A DNA stretch of 64,000 nt, taken from assembly GCA_963704535.1 (NCBI GenBank), contig OY969916.1:6944001-7008000 (forward strand), in the 5' to 3' direction. Numbering within the stretch: position 1 is the first letter of the stretch; each line of letters opens with the position of its first letter. This DNA comes from G963704535 sp963704535 (GTDB lineage: Bacteria; Chloroflexota; Chloroflexia; Chloroflexales; Roseiflexaceae). Positions 1-8,963 of the stretch are shown one piece after another. The notes under the pieces were generated by a model, which saw only the letters and a list, made by a program, of their open reading frames with translations, had not been told where the DNA came from and ran no database searches. Position numbers and translations under genes: made by a program.

Positions 1-616
1 CCCTATCAAGCCTTCTTGCTCTCGTCTGCCCACGCAAGGCAGAGCTGTTCCTTCGAGATCCCCTCCTCATTCCTCGGCTTGCTCACGTACCTGCTTGGCC
101 TCGACCATTCAGGTCTTGGTGCTGGCAAGCGCGGCAATCGTCAACGCTATGTTGCGTTGGGCTAGGATTGCCAGATGATAGGTCTCTACCAGGTTACGAT
201 GAGCTTGCTCCTGGATCGGTGGCGCCATCTTCAACACGCTGGCGCGCTTGGCCAGCGTAGCAGGCCAGGGCTGATAAAATGGGCAAAGGTTCAAGTACGA
301 GCCTGTAACTCTCACTTGAGCCTTCGCCCATTACATTCGTGTTTCGTACTATCTGGTGGTAATGGAAACTGATATGCGACATGATCTGCGCCGGCGGGGA
401 TGAGAGCCCTGACCTAAGCGCAAGGTATTCTGAGACGGCACGGAGGGGATTTGGTAGGTTTCGGTCGTAGAGAGATGTGCAATCTTGTGTGCAATCGGGC
501 TGATCGATTAGCGGAGAGATGCGGAGGTTGCAGGGAATAGATCGCACTGGAATGAGGTAAAATGGATCAGGCAAGAGGGGTGCGGGACACGATATCGCGC
601 TCATGCGAACGTGAGT
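1..616. other. No convincing gene; decayed flank of the recombinase
   Basis: I see no protein with recognisable family features on either strand. The minus-strand frame downstream of the recombinase stop stays open from about 616 to 194 but looks like junk after the first few codons. This probably is eroded DNA at the end of an integrated element. Confidence 0.4.
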
Positions 617-1393
617 TTAGTGGTGGGTCACAGACTGCGTAGCGTGGCCGAGGACGGCGGCGACCACGGCTTCGGTCGCACCGACTTCATCGAGCCAGGA
701 GGCTACACTGTGCCGCAGTAGGTGAAAATTAATGGTATTCGGCAGCCCGCTTGCCTCCCGGAACCGATACCACTCACGCTCCAGGTTGCGGGGTGATTTT
801 GGAGTGCCGACCTCACTGGCGAAGATCAGTCCATGCTCCTTCCACTCTACCCCAAGGAGCAGTCGTTCCTCCTGTTGATTGCGCCAGTGCTGGCGTAGGA
901 GCGTCAGCAGGCTTGGTGCTACCGGCAGGATGCGCTTGCTACTCTCGGACATTGGGGGTGTGATTACGGTTCCCCCTTTGAGGGTTTGAACCTGCTGTGT
1001 AATCTTGATCGTCGCATCAACCCAGTCCAGATCAGACCAGCGAAGGCCGAGCACTTCCCCAATTCGGAAGCCAAGAACGAGGACTGCGTGGTAGAATGCC
1101 CGTGAGCGGTGATTGGCAACCGCCGCAAGGAGCTGCCTAGCCTGCTCGATACTCAAGGGTTCGATTTTTCGCTCCTTTCGTTTTGGGAGCTTGATAGGCG
1201 GGATCGGGTTGAATGGTATGAGCTTCCACTGCACCGCCACGTCTAGCGCCGATCTGAGCCGTGCATAGGCGTTGCATACCGTCGTGTCGGCGTACTTGTC
1301 GAGCAGATCGTTAAAAAACTGCTGGAGAGTTGACCTCGATCTCGATCGTCCCACTCTCTTACTCGTCACGGTCAGCGTACATTTCTGCCCCAC
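617..1393 (-). pseudogene. Tyrosine recombinase/integrase remnant; catalytic Tyr codon is a stop
   Basis: Phage-type site-specific tyrosine recombinase catalysing DNA strand exchange. The C-terminal catalytic domain is clear: the first catalytic Arg in GFRIGEVLGLRW, the HLLRH box, and the LGHA histidine. Directly after VTHH, where the family has the nucleophilic Tyr (HHY-T-H-V), the frame reads TAA and continues with T-H-V-R-M. So the nucleophile codon itself appears converted to a stop by one base change. The N-terminus is also abnormal: about 20 residues of unrelated sequence precede a core-binding helix (LQQFFNDLLDKY), so the arm-binding part is missing. At 258 residues it is shorter than typical integrases (350–400). 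It is almost certainly inactive unless the base is a sequencing error. It borders the queC/dpd-like island and may mark one of its ends. Confidence 0.8.
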
Positions 1394-1571
1394 CTACCAC
1401 CATTATTTCCGCGCCCAACCGCCCTTCCTCCGCCCTGATGCCATCTACACCAATCGGGTCGTTGCCACTGCGGTTGCCGCCGTCTATCAAGATGGCCTGG
1501 CCATACGCCGAGTACCTGAGCGCCTCGCGTGCGATTTTTGGGTCTATCCCAGTGAGGCCAGCATTCGCCAA
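1359..1571 (-). other. Unrecognised protein fragment upstream of the recombinase
   Basis: A 70-residue open frame with protein-like composition (contains DPKIAREALRYSAYGQAIL and a Gly/Asp-rich stretch ILIDGGN) ends 35 bases inside the recombinase frame. I do not recognise the family. A stop lies just upstream, so it is at best a fragment fused against the recombinase by rearrangement. It could be a chance frame. Confidence 0.25.
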
Positions 1572-1601
1572 CGGTGCCAGGTCTATGGGAAACGATCAAC
1601 A

Positions 1602-2028
1602 ATGGAGCGGAGCGAACTGGCCGGGCCTTCAGGCAGCGTCAAGCACCGCACTTCAATTTGCGGACCAAGGCGGCGATTGAAGGCGCAATCGTGGTGATGG
1701 CCTGGCAAAGGAAGGCAGCAGCAACCACACACAGGCATCGGGAGACCGCAAGGTGTAGTCGAGGGCGTAAGCCACACCAGCAACTGGAGATGGGTGCAGC
1801 TGCATGACAACACCATCCATTGGCAGGGTTCGGGCCTTCAAACGTCAATTACGCAGTCTCGACGGTCTTGGCTCAGTATAGGGCGAACAGTGACAATCTG
1901 CACCAGTGGAGCTGGATCGCGTGTAGGCTGGACTTGGAAAGGGATCTCCGGACGCCTACTCGTCTGTTGCAGGAAGCTGACAAGGCACCAGAGCCAGTCG
2001 CTGAAATCGCGGGCGCCTGTTTTCCCTA
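1602..2028. other. No gene seen
   Basis: Several open frames overlap here on both strands, but none has a ribosome binding site, recognisable motif or sensible composition. I regard the stretch as non-coding or decayed. Confidence 0.4.
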
Positions 2029-2037
2029 TGCTATAAT
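2029..2037 (+). promoter_or_regulatory. Extended -10 promoter for queC
   Basis: TGCTATAAT is a perfect extended -10 element 79 bases before the queC start. No good -35 is visible. I looked for a preQ1 riboswitch in the leader and saw none. Confidence 0.5.
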
Positions 2038-2115
2038 CGTCCCCGCCACCTTGATACGACGAGCACACCGCGCACCAGCCTCGGGTTTGAGCGGGAAGAG
2101 AGACGATTACACAGA

Positions 2116-2808
2116 ATGCAATCACTGATACTGCTGAGCGGCGGGCTGGACTCGGTGACAGCGCTGGCGTGGGCACGCCAGGAGGGGTACACGATCGACA
2201 GCGCGCTCTCGTTTACGTACGGGCAGCACCATGTCCGGGAGATTGAGTCGGCTGCGGCGGTTGCACGCTACTACGGCGTGCAGCACGAGACGATCGCGCT
2301 AACCCCCATCCAGGGCTCGTGCCTGACCGATCTCGGCGACATCCCGCAGGGACGGGATCTCAGTGCGCTGGACGAGACCATCGCTCCGACCTACGTGCCG
2401 AACCGCAACATGATCCTGATCGCGTACGCTGCGGCCCATGCGCTGTTCGGCGGTGCGACGCACCTCATCGGCGGCTGGAACCACGCCGACGCGCTGAACT
2501 ACCCCGACTGCCGCAACTCGTTTCTCGAGGCGGTGCAGCAGACACTGCGGCTGGCGACCGAGCGTGACTTCACGATCGTCCGCCCGCTGATTGGGGACGA
2601 CAAGCCAGCTATCGTCAGGAGGGCGCTGGAGCTTCGGGCACCCATCCATCTCACATGGACCTGCTATCTCGGCGGCGAGCGCGCGTGCGGGATGTGCGAC
2701 GCGTGCCAGTTGCGTATCCAGGCCTTTCAGCAGGTTGGGGTGGTCGACCCCGTCCCCTACGCCGCCCTAGTCGGCTGGTCAGGCTGCAGGCCCTATCTAG
2801 ACGAGTGA
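2116..2808 (+). CDS. queC: 7-cyano-7-deazaguanine (preQ0) synthase QueC
   Basis: Converts 7-carboxy-7-deazaguanine to preQ0 with ATP and ammonia, the last shared step toward queuosine, archaeosine and 7-deazaguanine DNA bases. The 230-residue protein is full length. The PP-loop motif SGGLDS lies at residues 8–13, and a four-Cys zinc site near the C-terminus uses Cys183, 191, 194 and 197 (CYLGGERACGMCDAC). DUF366 and yhhQ follow on the same strand, forming a deazaguanine supply/uptake group. The opposing dpdA-type operon suggests the preQ0 serves DNA modification rather than only tRNA. No queD, queE or folE is in the window, so precursor must come from elsewhere in the genome or by uptake. Confidence 0.93.
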   Translation: MQSLILLSGGLDSVTALAWARQEGYTIDSALSFTYGQHHVREIESAAAVARYYGVQHETIALTPIQGSCLTDLGDIPQGRDLSALDETIAPTYVPNRNMILIAYAAAHALFGGATHLIGGWNHADALNYPDCRNSFLEAVQQTLRLATERDFTIVRPLIGDDKPAIVRRALELRAPIHLTWTCYLGGERACGMCDACQLRIQAFQQVGVVDPVPYAALVGWSGCRPYLDE

Positions 2809-2825
2809 ATGAGAGCATATAGCCT

Positions 2826-3404
2826 ATGATGCAGACACAGCTTGTTGACGAGAAGCAAATTCTTTACGATGGCCGACAGCTCGCGCCGCACTGGATCTAC
2901 CGAAACTTTGACCTGCGCGGCGACGCTGCGGTCGCGTTTGTGGGGCCGTGCCGGGTCGACCTGGGCGAGATGGTCAATATCGAGGATGTGAAGAACGCCG
3001 CGCCGATCTACAGCCCGCTCATGCTGCACGTGATCGCCGAGTTCTTCGGCGGCGACCTGCACCAGACGGTCTACCGGCAGCGGCTGCTGATCGTGACGGC
3101 GAAGGAGCTCCTGGAGATGCTGACAGACCGGCGCGTGACCCGCAAGGGCGATGACCTCTACCTGCCACGCGGGGATGGCAGCCCAGGCAAGCTCTCGGTC
3201 TCTATCGCGACCGCGAGCGCCACGTCGACACTCATCCACACGGGGTTCAACATCCAGGCAGAAGGCACGCCCGTGCCGACGGTCGGCCTCGCCGAGCTCG
3301 GCGTCGACGTGCCCACCTTCGCGACAGAGCTGCTGCGGCGCTACAGCGGCGAGGTCGAGGATATCTGGCTTGCGCGCTGCAAGGTGCGAGCGGTGAGCGA
3401 GTAG
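2826..3404 (+). CDS. DUF366 family protein
   Basis: A 192-residue protein matching the DUF366 pattern: an N-terminal ILYDGRQL, a central AFVGPCRVD, then NIEDV followed by APIYSPLMLH. The function of the family is not established to my knowledge. It starts 17 bases after queC and is surely cotranscribed with it. The position between queC and a queuosine-precursor transporter suggests a role in handling 7-deazaguanine metabolites; that is inference from context only. The frame is intact, in contrast to most of the island. Confidence 0.8.
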   Translation: MMQTQLVDEKQILYDGRQLAPHWIYRNFDLRGDAAVAFVGPCRVDLGEMVNIEDVKNAAPIYSPLMLHVIAEFFGGDLHQTVYRQRLLIVTAKELLEMLTDRRVTRKGDDLYLPRGDGSPGKLSVSIATASATSTLIHTGFNIQAEGTPVPTVGLAELGVDVPTFATELLRRYSGEVEDIWLARCKVRAVSE

Positions 3405-3572
3405 CCAGCCGTGCCCTGTTCCTTAGTCCCGAGCCTGCGGCCCTTCAGCACGTTGCAATCGATCCAGCCGTGTGACGGTCACTGACACACGGTAGGGCTA
3501 TGCTTATCTCAATCCATCCGATCTGTCTCTCCGACCCTGGGTCGGCGAGCGCAGCCGGGGAGCCACATCATT

Positions 3573-3582
3573 GTGGTATACT
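3573..3582 (+). promoter_or_regulatory. Possible -10 promoter before yhhQ
   Basis: TGTGGTATACT has a near-consensus -10 (TATACT at 3577–3582), about 60 bases before the yhhQ start. No clear -35, and no preQ1 aptamer recognised between it and the gene. Confidence 0.3.
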
Positions 3583-3640
3583 CTGCTGTCCACGCGTCCA
3601 TGGAGTTGTCAGTCACTCAGATCTTGTGAAAGGAGCGGCC

Positions 3641-4331
3641 GTGTCGCGCATGTCATCCCGGCAGCACTCGACCTGGTTTGTCGTCGTCGTGGCGGTGTTC
3701 ATCACCTGCCTCCTGATAGCCAACATCATCGCAGTCAAGCTGGTCAATATCTTTGGCCTGACCGTCCCCGCCGGCATTATCATCTTCCCAATCAGCTACA
3801 TCTGCGGCGATGTGCTGACTGAGGTCTACGGCTTCCGACGCGCTCGCCAAGTTATCTGGCTGGGGTTCGCATGCAACCTGCTCGCGGTCATCGCGATCTG
3901 GGGCGGCCAGGTGCTGCCCGGGGCAGCCTTCTGGGACGCGCAGCCGGCATACGAGCGCATCCTCGGCTTCACGCCGCGCCTTCTGGTCGCCTCGTTCTGC
4001 GCCTATCTGGTGGGCGAGTTCGCGAACTCGTTCGTGCTCGCGAAGATGAAGGTCATGACTGGCGGGCGCTGGCTCTGGACGCGCACGATCGGCTCGACCG
4101 TCGTGGGAGAGGGGCTCGAACTCGCTGATCTTCGTGTCGATCGCGTTCTGGGGTATCATCCCGCCCGCCGGAATCCTATCCGCTGTGATCACCCAGTGGC
4201 TGTTTAAGGTCGCCTACGAGACGCTGGCGACGCCACTGACCTACGCCGTGGTGGGCTTCCTGAAGCGTCAGGAGGGGATCGATACCTTTGATCGCGACAC
4301 CTCCTTCAACCCGCTGGCCCTGGCGGAATGA
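3641..4331 (+). pseudogene. yhhQ: Queuosine precursor transporter (YhhQ/DUF165), one frameshift
   Basis: Membrane protein of the VUT/YhhQ family, which imports preQ0/preQ1. The start is GTG at 3641 behind AAAGGAG. The first frame gives hydrophobic segments (FVVVVAVFITCLLIANIIAV and others), the family sequence ISYICGDVLTEVYGFRRAR and ends in TIGSTVVGEGL. The continuation SLIFVSIAFWGIIPPAG lies in another frame from about 4120, so one extra base near 4118 breaks the gene. Repaired, it would be about 229 residues, normal for the family. Housekeeping genes in this window carry similar single-base shifts, so this may be an assembly error and the transporter may be functional. Confidence 0.85.
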
Positions 4332-4491
4332 TGCGTGATTGCGCTGCGGGTGTCCGGAGGTCGAGCAGTCCGGCATCACGATGGGGGAGAAACGTGGTGC
4401 GCCTCGCGCGCTCCAGCGCCTCCGCGATGCGCTCAAGGTACCAGCGCTCGTGCGTGTTAAACAGCGGGCCGGCGACATAGATGTAGCTCAT
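4306..4491 (-). pseudogene. Nucleoside 2-deoxyribosyltransferase, N-terminal fragment
   Basis: The first ~45 residues (MSYIYVAGPLF..., then helix, then TTFLPHRDAG) match the N-terminus of nucleoside 2-deoxyribosyltransferases, which swap bases on deoxyribose. After this the sequence loses similarity and stops; the catalytic Glu and most of the fold are missing. The break lies about 25–30 bases from the end of the convergent yhhQ, so a deletion joining the two arms is likely. The start ATG overlaps the upstream stop (ATGA), which makes it the third gene of a coupled dpdA-type operon. The family assignment rests on a short stretch. Confidence 0.6.
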
Positions 4492-4757
4492 GAGACGGGC
4501 TCCTCCCCTCTATCGGTCTGCGCGCTCGCCCGCCGACTGTAGCGACCGCGCTCCGGAGCGACACAGTAGCGCCACAAGGCAGCAGCGCGCAGGGACGCGA
4601 ACGAGCGCTGGTAGTTCACCTCGGTCGTCATCATCGAGAGCAGGATGTACGTCACCTCGTCGACGGGATCAGCGTGGTTGTCGAGCTCTGGCCTACCATA
4701 CGCCGCGTCGAGCAGGTGGCATATCGTATCGACGCGCTCGTACTGGCCACTGCTCAC
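4488..4757 (-). pseudogene. Endonuclease III-like (HhH-GPD) protein lacking its catalytic core
   Basis: An 89-residue frame whose middle (DEVTYILLSMMTTEVNYQRS) closely resembles the N-terminal helices of endonuclease III/HhH-GPD glycosylases (LSQ-T-T-D pattern). The helix-hairpin-helix, catalytic Lys/Asp and Fe-S cluster Cys residues that should follow are absent; the last ~25 residues are low-complexity Arg-rich sequence. The GTG start at 4757 overlaps the dpdA stop by 4 bases (GTGA), and the stop overlaps the next gene's ATG by 4 bases. The 3' junction being preserved suggests an internal deletion, not a simple 3' truncation. An alternative is an unrelated small protein. Confidence 0.5.
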
Positions 4758-5515
4758 AGGTGCATCTCCGTCTGGATGGCGCACCCGGCCTCAGGCTGCT
4801 GACCCTCGCGCGCCGCCTGCAGCTGCCGATAGAGCTGCCAGGTGTTGTGGAAGCCGCGCCGCCGGTTGCGGTTGTTCCCGCGGAAGATGATGACCTCGAC
4901 GCTAACCTCCCGACACACAGCACATTGGCACCGCTGCCACGGGCGCTCTCGCAAGGTGTGCCAGTAGTCACGGCGCACGCGCGCCATATCGTCTCCCGCG
5001 AGCATCGCGTAGGCGGCGATCGCCGCGTGGGTCTCATTGAGATGGGCCTCGCCGCGGCTGTACGCGCGCAGGGTGTCTAGCGCCAGACGCTCAAGCCGCA
5101 GCGCCTCTTCCTCGTCGACGTCGCGTCGGCGCACGAGCGACCGCGCCTCAGGGACACGGATGGCTGTGAACGCCTCCTCGTCGAGAAAGTAGTTGCGTCG
5201 TCCATCCATCCAGGCTCGCCGCAGACGCGACGCGCTGTCAAAGCTCGTCACGCCCAGATGCTGAAAGTCTCGCATAAGCTCGGGGCGGCTAACTCCGAAG
5301 AGATGCACTTGCATCCCGTGTGGGAGCACCTCTTGCACCGCAGAGAGCACCTTGATGATATCTCTGGTCTGGTTGCGCACGAGCCCGCCGATCGCGATGT
5401 ACCGGTAGCCCATGCGGACGAGTTCCACCGCTGCTCGCCGATAGGAAGTCGGGTCCCACCCCTGCGCTACGCCGATCGGCGTGAAGGTGTAGCCACCACT
5501 CCGGTGGAGCCGCAG
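4754..5515 (-). pseudogene. dpdA: DpdA-type 7-deazaguanine transglycosylase, C-terminal two-thirds
   Basis: A TGT-superfamily protein; DpdA exchanges guanine in DNA for a preQ0-type base. Visible are SGGYTFTP..., the substrate-pocket IAIGGLV, the nucleophile region LGVTSFDSAS (Asp in FDS), and the C-terminal zinc site C-x-C-x2-C...H (CQCAVC, then GFHN about 20 residues on). The N-terminal barrel with the first catalytic Asp is missing: upstream of about 5515 the frame hits a stop and meets an oppositely oriented TGT C-terminus. The divergent sequence, the GTGA overlap with a DNA-glycosylase-like gene and the nearby queC favour DpdA over a tRNA TGT, which would show GG-AVGE and PTR motifs. As it stands it cannot be active. 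Confidence 0.7.
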
Positions 5516-5681
5516 CTACAGTTTTGCCGATGTGCTCGCCGTCCCGCTGCCCTGCGACTGCCCGGTCTGCCGTGCTGATAGCTCCCGGCTGATGCAGCCG
5601 CGCGGCAAGGAGTACGTCAACCTCCGCGCCATCCACAACTGCTACCACCTGATCCGCGAGCTCGGCGGCCCGGAGCAGTAG
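5511..5681 (+). pseudogene. C-terminal fragment of a second TGT-family protein
   Basis: The plus-strand frame ending with TAG at 5679–5681 reads YSFADVLAVPLPCDCPVCR, then about 18 residues, then NLRAIHNCYHLIREL. This is the C-terminal zinc site and final helix of a tRNA/DNA guanine transglycosylase (C-x-C-x2-C...H). It is homologous to, but clearly different from, the dpdA fragment on the other strand. Only ~55 residues remain; the 5' end stops at the same point (about 5511–5516) where the minus-strand dpdA begins. There is no start codon or leader, so it is a rearrangement remnant. Confidence 0.65.
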
Positions 5682-5700
5682 CGGCGTGATTCCCATTCTG

Positions 5701-6156
5701 TCACCGTCGGGACTCCGTGAGCTCAAGGACGCGCCGCCAGGCCTGCTCTTTGGCAGCACCATCTACGGAGCCCGCGATCTGCTCTACCAGACGCGCGCAG
5801 CGCTCCTCAACCAGTGCGGCGGAGGCGCTAGTATACGCCACTAGCCGCAGCAGGTCAAGATTCATCGTGGTGATCGCATGCCCAGGATCCAGGAGCGTGG
5901 CGGGCGCACGGCCTCGCAGATCGGTGCAGAGCTGCGCCCACACCTCGGTTGGGCCACTCTCCCCGGCGGCCAGCAGGAGATCGACGGCGGCGCGCAACTT
6001 GAACAGCCGCTGTCGCAGCAGACGCAGCTGCTCATGCAGGAACCCCATCAACTCCGCAGTCGCCGCGTACTGTATCCCCTCACGATGGCGGCGGGCAAGG
6101 CGGTCGATTTCGTCAAGCAGCTCCGTCAGATCGTCAGTCAATGCCCTTGGCTTCAC
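5701..6156 (-). CDS. Small helical protein in a dpd-like operon (dpdI position)
   Basis: A 151-residue, strongly helical and Leu/Arg-rich protein with no recognised motif. The start is GTG at 6156, overlapping the end of the upstream ATPase gene by 23 bases, so the two are translationally coupled. The gene order (fragment, large ATPase, this gene) resembles the dpdG-dpdH-dpdI run of 7-deazapurine DNA modification clusters, so it may correspond to DpdI. That is inference from position; I cannot confirm it from residues. Confidence 0.5.
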   Translation of the reverse strand: MKPRALTDDLTELLDEIDRLARRHREGIQYAATAELMGFLHEQLRLLRQRLFKLRAAVDLLLAAGESGPTEVWAQLCTDLRGRAPATLLDPGHAITTMNLDLLRLVAYTSASAALVEERCARLVEQIAGSVDGAAKEQAWRRVLELTESRR

Positions 6157-8963
6157 CGCCCACCTCCTCCCAGATCGAGCGTGCGGCCTGCGCGAGCGCG
6201 CGGTACTCTCGTGTCTCGGTGAGAACTCTCCCCACACGCCGGTAGCGCCCGCGGGCAGCTCGTAGCAGCGACCTCTGGATCGACTGGAGCGTGGTGGATG
6301 CGGGCCAGTACGGATGGCTTAGCACGGGTCGCAGTTGTTGGCGCAGCCGCTGGTATGCCCACAGGTCGCAGCCCATCACGCAGTGCTGATCGACGATGCC
6401 CTGCAGCGAGCAGATCTCCGCAAGCAGCGTCGCGAGATCATCGTGCGTGAGGCTCGCCAGCGTCTCGACCCCCTGATCCCACGCCTCATGCCAGGTCAGG
6501 CCAATCTCACCGCAGCGCCAGCGCAGCTCTGTCAGCAGATCGCGCAGTAGATCGAGCGAGATGTCCGCCTGCGCGGCGAGGTGATCTCGGCGCCTCTCCA
6601 GATCGGCGCGGTCGCGCCGCAGGGTCTGTACGAGGTCGAGCTGCGCGAGGGCAAGCGCGTACCGCTGCAGCGGGGCTAGGAAACGGTAGAGGCTCTGCCC
6701 AGATGGGCGGATCTTAAACGGGAGGGTCTGAATCGACCGGAGCGGGATTTGCGCCACACGCCGAATCGAGATCGTCGCCGCGATCTCTCCCGATCATGGT
6801 CGCGCAGCGCTCTCGGTCCAGCAGCGTGTCGCGTAGCGTGAAGCTGCCGATGAACAGGCGACGTGCCGTCTCGTGCCATGGCAGCAGCGCCTCGCCGCTG
6901 CTGTAGCACACGGGTGCTCTGAGGACACCCACGGACTCGCCTCGGCGTAGGTCGGAGCGCCATCCTCGTGGCTCAGCGTCGTCGGTCTGTCTGTCCACGG
7001 GGTGCCGGTGAGGGCGCTGAGCAAGCGCCATCCCGTCCAGACCAAGCTGTCGAGATCAATGCCAAGCCGCCGCTCCAACACCGCGCAGATCTCGGCGTGA
7101 TACTCATTCCATCGCTCGCGCGCCCACACAAGGGTGAGCGCCGGGTTATGGCAGATCTGGTCGATGCGCTTGCCGCTCAGCGCGAGGTAGGCAAGCTCCT
7201 CAAGGATGCCGCGCTCTTCGGGCGTCCCGCGCACCTGGATCTTGATGTAGGCATCTGTGCTGGGCTGGTCGCCGCTATCGCGCCCGAGTACGATGGGCAG
7301 TCGCTCGTCGCCACGTGCGTAGACGACCTCCGAGCGCGACGGAGATCGAGCGCGGGCTCCCCAGCGCGCGGGGGTCACCGAGACCTAGCATGACCCGCTC
7401 GATGCCCCGCTTGAGCGTCTCGCGGTTTGGGTACAGCCCGCCAGCCGTGAGCCAGGCCTGTAGCTCGCGCAGCTCAAGCTGCCAGTCAGGTCGCATCTCA
7501 GGCATCTCGGCCAGCTGCGGCACATAGGCACGCGCCAGGCGCAGCTGGCCTGTATCGCGATCTGGCCAGCAACGGGCACGCCCCAGGCATCGGTGATCCG
7601 TCGGTCAAGCGTCACGGCGCTGTCGCCTACTTCCCCATACCAGCGTAGCAAGCTCTGTAGCCGATCGTCAGGCACCTCGTCGCTGCGGAACAGCGCGGGG
7701 GGGGCGTAGCAGGTGAGCCGATCGGTCAAGCACGGCCGGCGGCAGGTCGTCAGCCAGGAGTGCCGCGCCGAGGACGTGCTCTAGAAAAAGCCGCGGCGTC
7801 TGGCGGGGGCCACCTTCCTCATGGAGGCAGGCTAGGGCTCGCCGGATGGCTGTCTCCGTGAATGGGTAGAGCCCATCGCCGAAAGGCTCAGGGGGCGCGT
7901 TGTCGCCCTTCACTGCACGTAGGTAGGCGCGCGCAAGCTCGACAATATCCTCCTCAAGCCCATACGCGCGGCCATCATCATCGGTCAGCGCGCAGCGGGC
8001 GCGCAGCCGGTGGTGGATGTGGGTGAGGTCGCCTGCAATCGTTGCTGCGGCGAGCCGAGTGCGCTCGTAGCCGGTCGTGACGCCGATCACCGCGTCAAAG
8101 TGGCCGCTGGTCAGGTCGAGCAGATGGTCAAGCAGCCGGTCGCCCAGGAGCTGGAACGCGGTGACGTCCTCGAGCAGGAGTAGAGGGCGGCGACCCTTCG
8201 CGAGCGCCAGGCCAGATAGCTCGCCCAGAAGCGCGCGCAGGTCGCCCAGCCACAGCGTCTGCTCAATCGCCCGAGCGAGCAGCCTCCGCAGCCCATAGGC
8301 AACAGCAGGGAGCTGAGCTGGGTCCAGCGATAGGTGCGCTTTGGCCATCAAGGCCACGATCTCATCATCATGCGCCAAGAGCTCATGCCCCCAGCTCCCC
8401 CCTGCGGCCGCAGCGAGGTGGTCGGCGATGGCGCTACGGAGTGCCGGTGAGGTCAACACCTCAACCCAGCGATCAGCGGGGGCGAGGCTCACGCCGCCAT
8501 GCTCGTAGAGCAGCACCACTGCGGAAAGTGCAACGTGGTCCACCTGCGCGCCGAGCGGCGCGTGGCCGAGGGGCTTGAGCATCGGCATATCTCCAAGCCG
8601 AGCCCGGAGGAGTGCGGCCACGTGCGCCGCGCTCGTCATGCTGCGGGGGATGTGGACCGCTAGGCTCCGGCGCTCGTCGATGGTGTACTCGAGCCACTGG
8701 CACAGCTCGCTCTTGCCACTGCCGGCCTCTCCGACGATGAGAAACAGCCGATTATCGGCGCTGAGTGGCCCGCCCTGGATGATCGCCCGCAGCTCCTCCT
8801 CGTTGATGAACTGGCCCGGCGTGCCCTCCTCCTTGCAGAAGTCCAGGCGGATGCGCCGAAAGGGTCGGTGGGTTCGCAGGAACAGTTCGCGTGCCTTCTG
8901 GCGACTCTCGGTCGTCAGCACCTCCCGCACCCTCGTCGCGCTCCAGAGCTTCGGGTAGGTCAT
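6134..8963 (-). pseudogene. Large AAA/P-loop ATPase (DpdH-like), five frameshifts
   Basis: One long protein of about 940 residues can be stitched from six overlapping frames. It begins MTYPKLWSATRVREVL with ATG at 8963–8961 overlapping the upstream stop. The N-terminal third carries a Walker A motif (GEAGSGKSE) and a Walker B-like LLLLEDV; the rest is helical. Frame changes fall near 7700–7730 (beside an eight-G run), 7540–7555, 7340–7375, 6920–6945 and 6750–6790, alternating between the same two frames. Reconstructed length, ATPase domain and position between a short upstream gene and dpdA fit DpdH of the dpd system; a BrxC-like or other defence ATPase is the alternative. Five shifts in one gene mean either advanced decay or poor base accuracy here. 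Confidence 0.6.

Noticed and set aside
2038..2115. preQ1 riboswitch before queC
   Set aside because: The queC leader shows neither the short C-rich hairpin nor the A-rich 3' tail of class I, and no class II features.
1794..2176. Overlapping open frames of 80–112 residues before queC
   Set aside because: No ribosome sites, no motifs, composition like frame shadows, and overlap with the promoter region of queC.
4754..5515. Ordinary tRNA-guanine transglycosylase (tgt)
   Set aside because: Substrate-pocket sequence (IAIGGLV, FDSAS) and neighbours differ from bacterial Tgt; no PTR-A-N motif follows the nucleophile.
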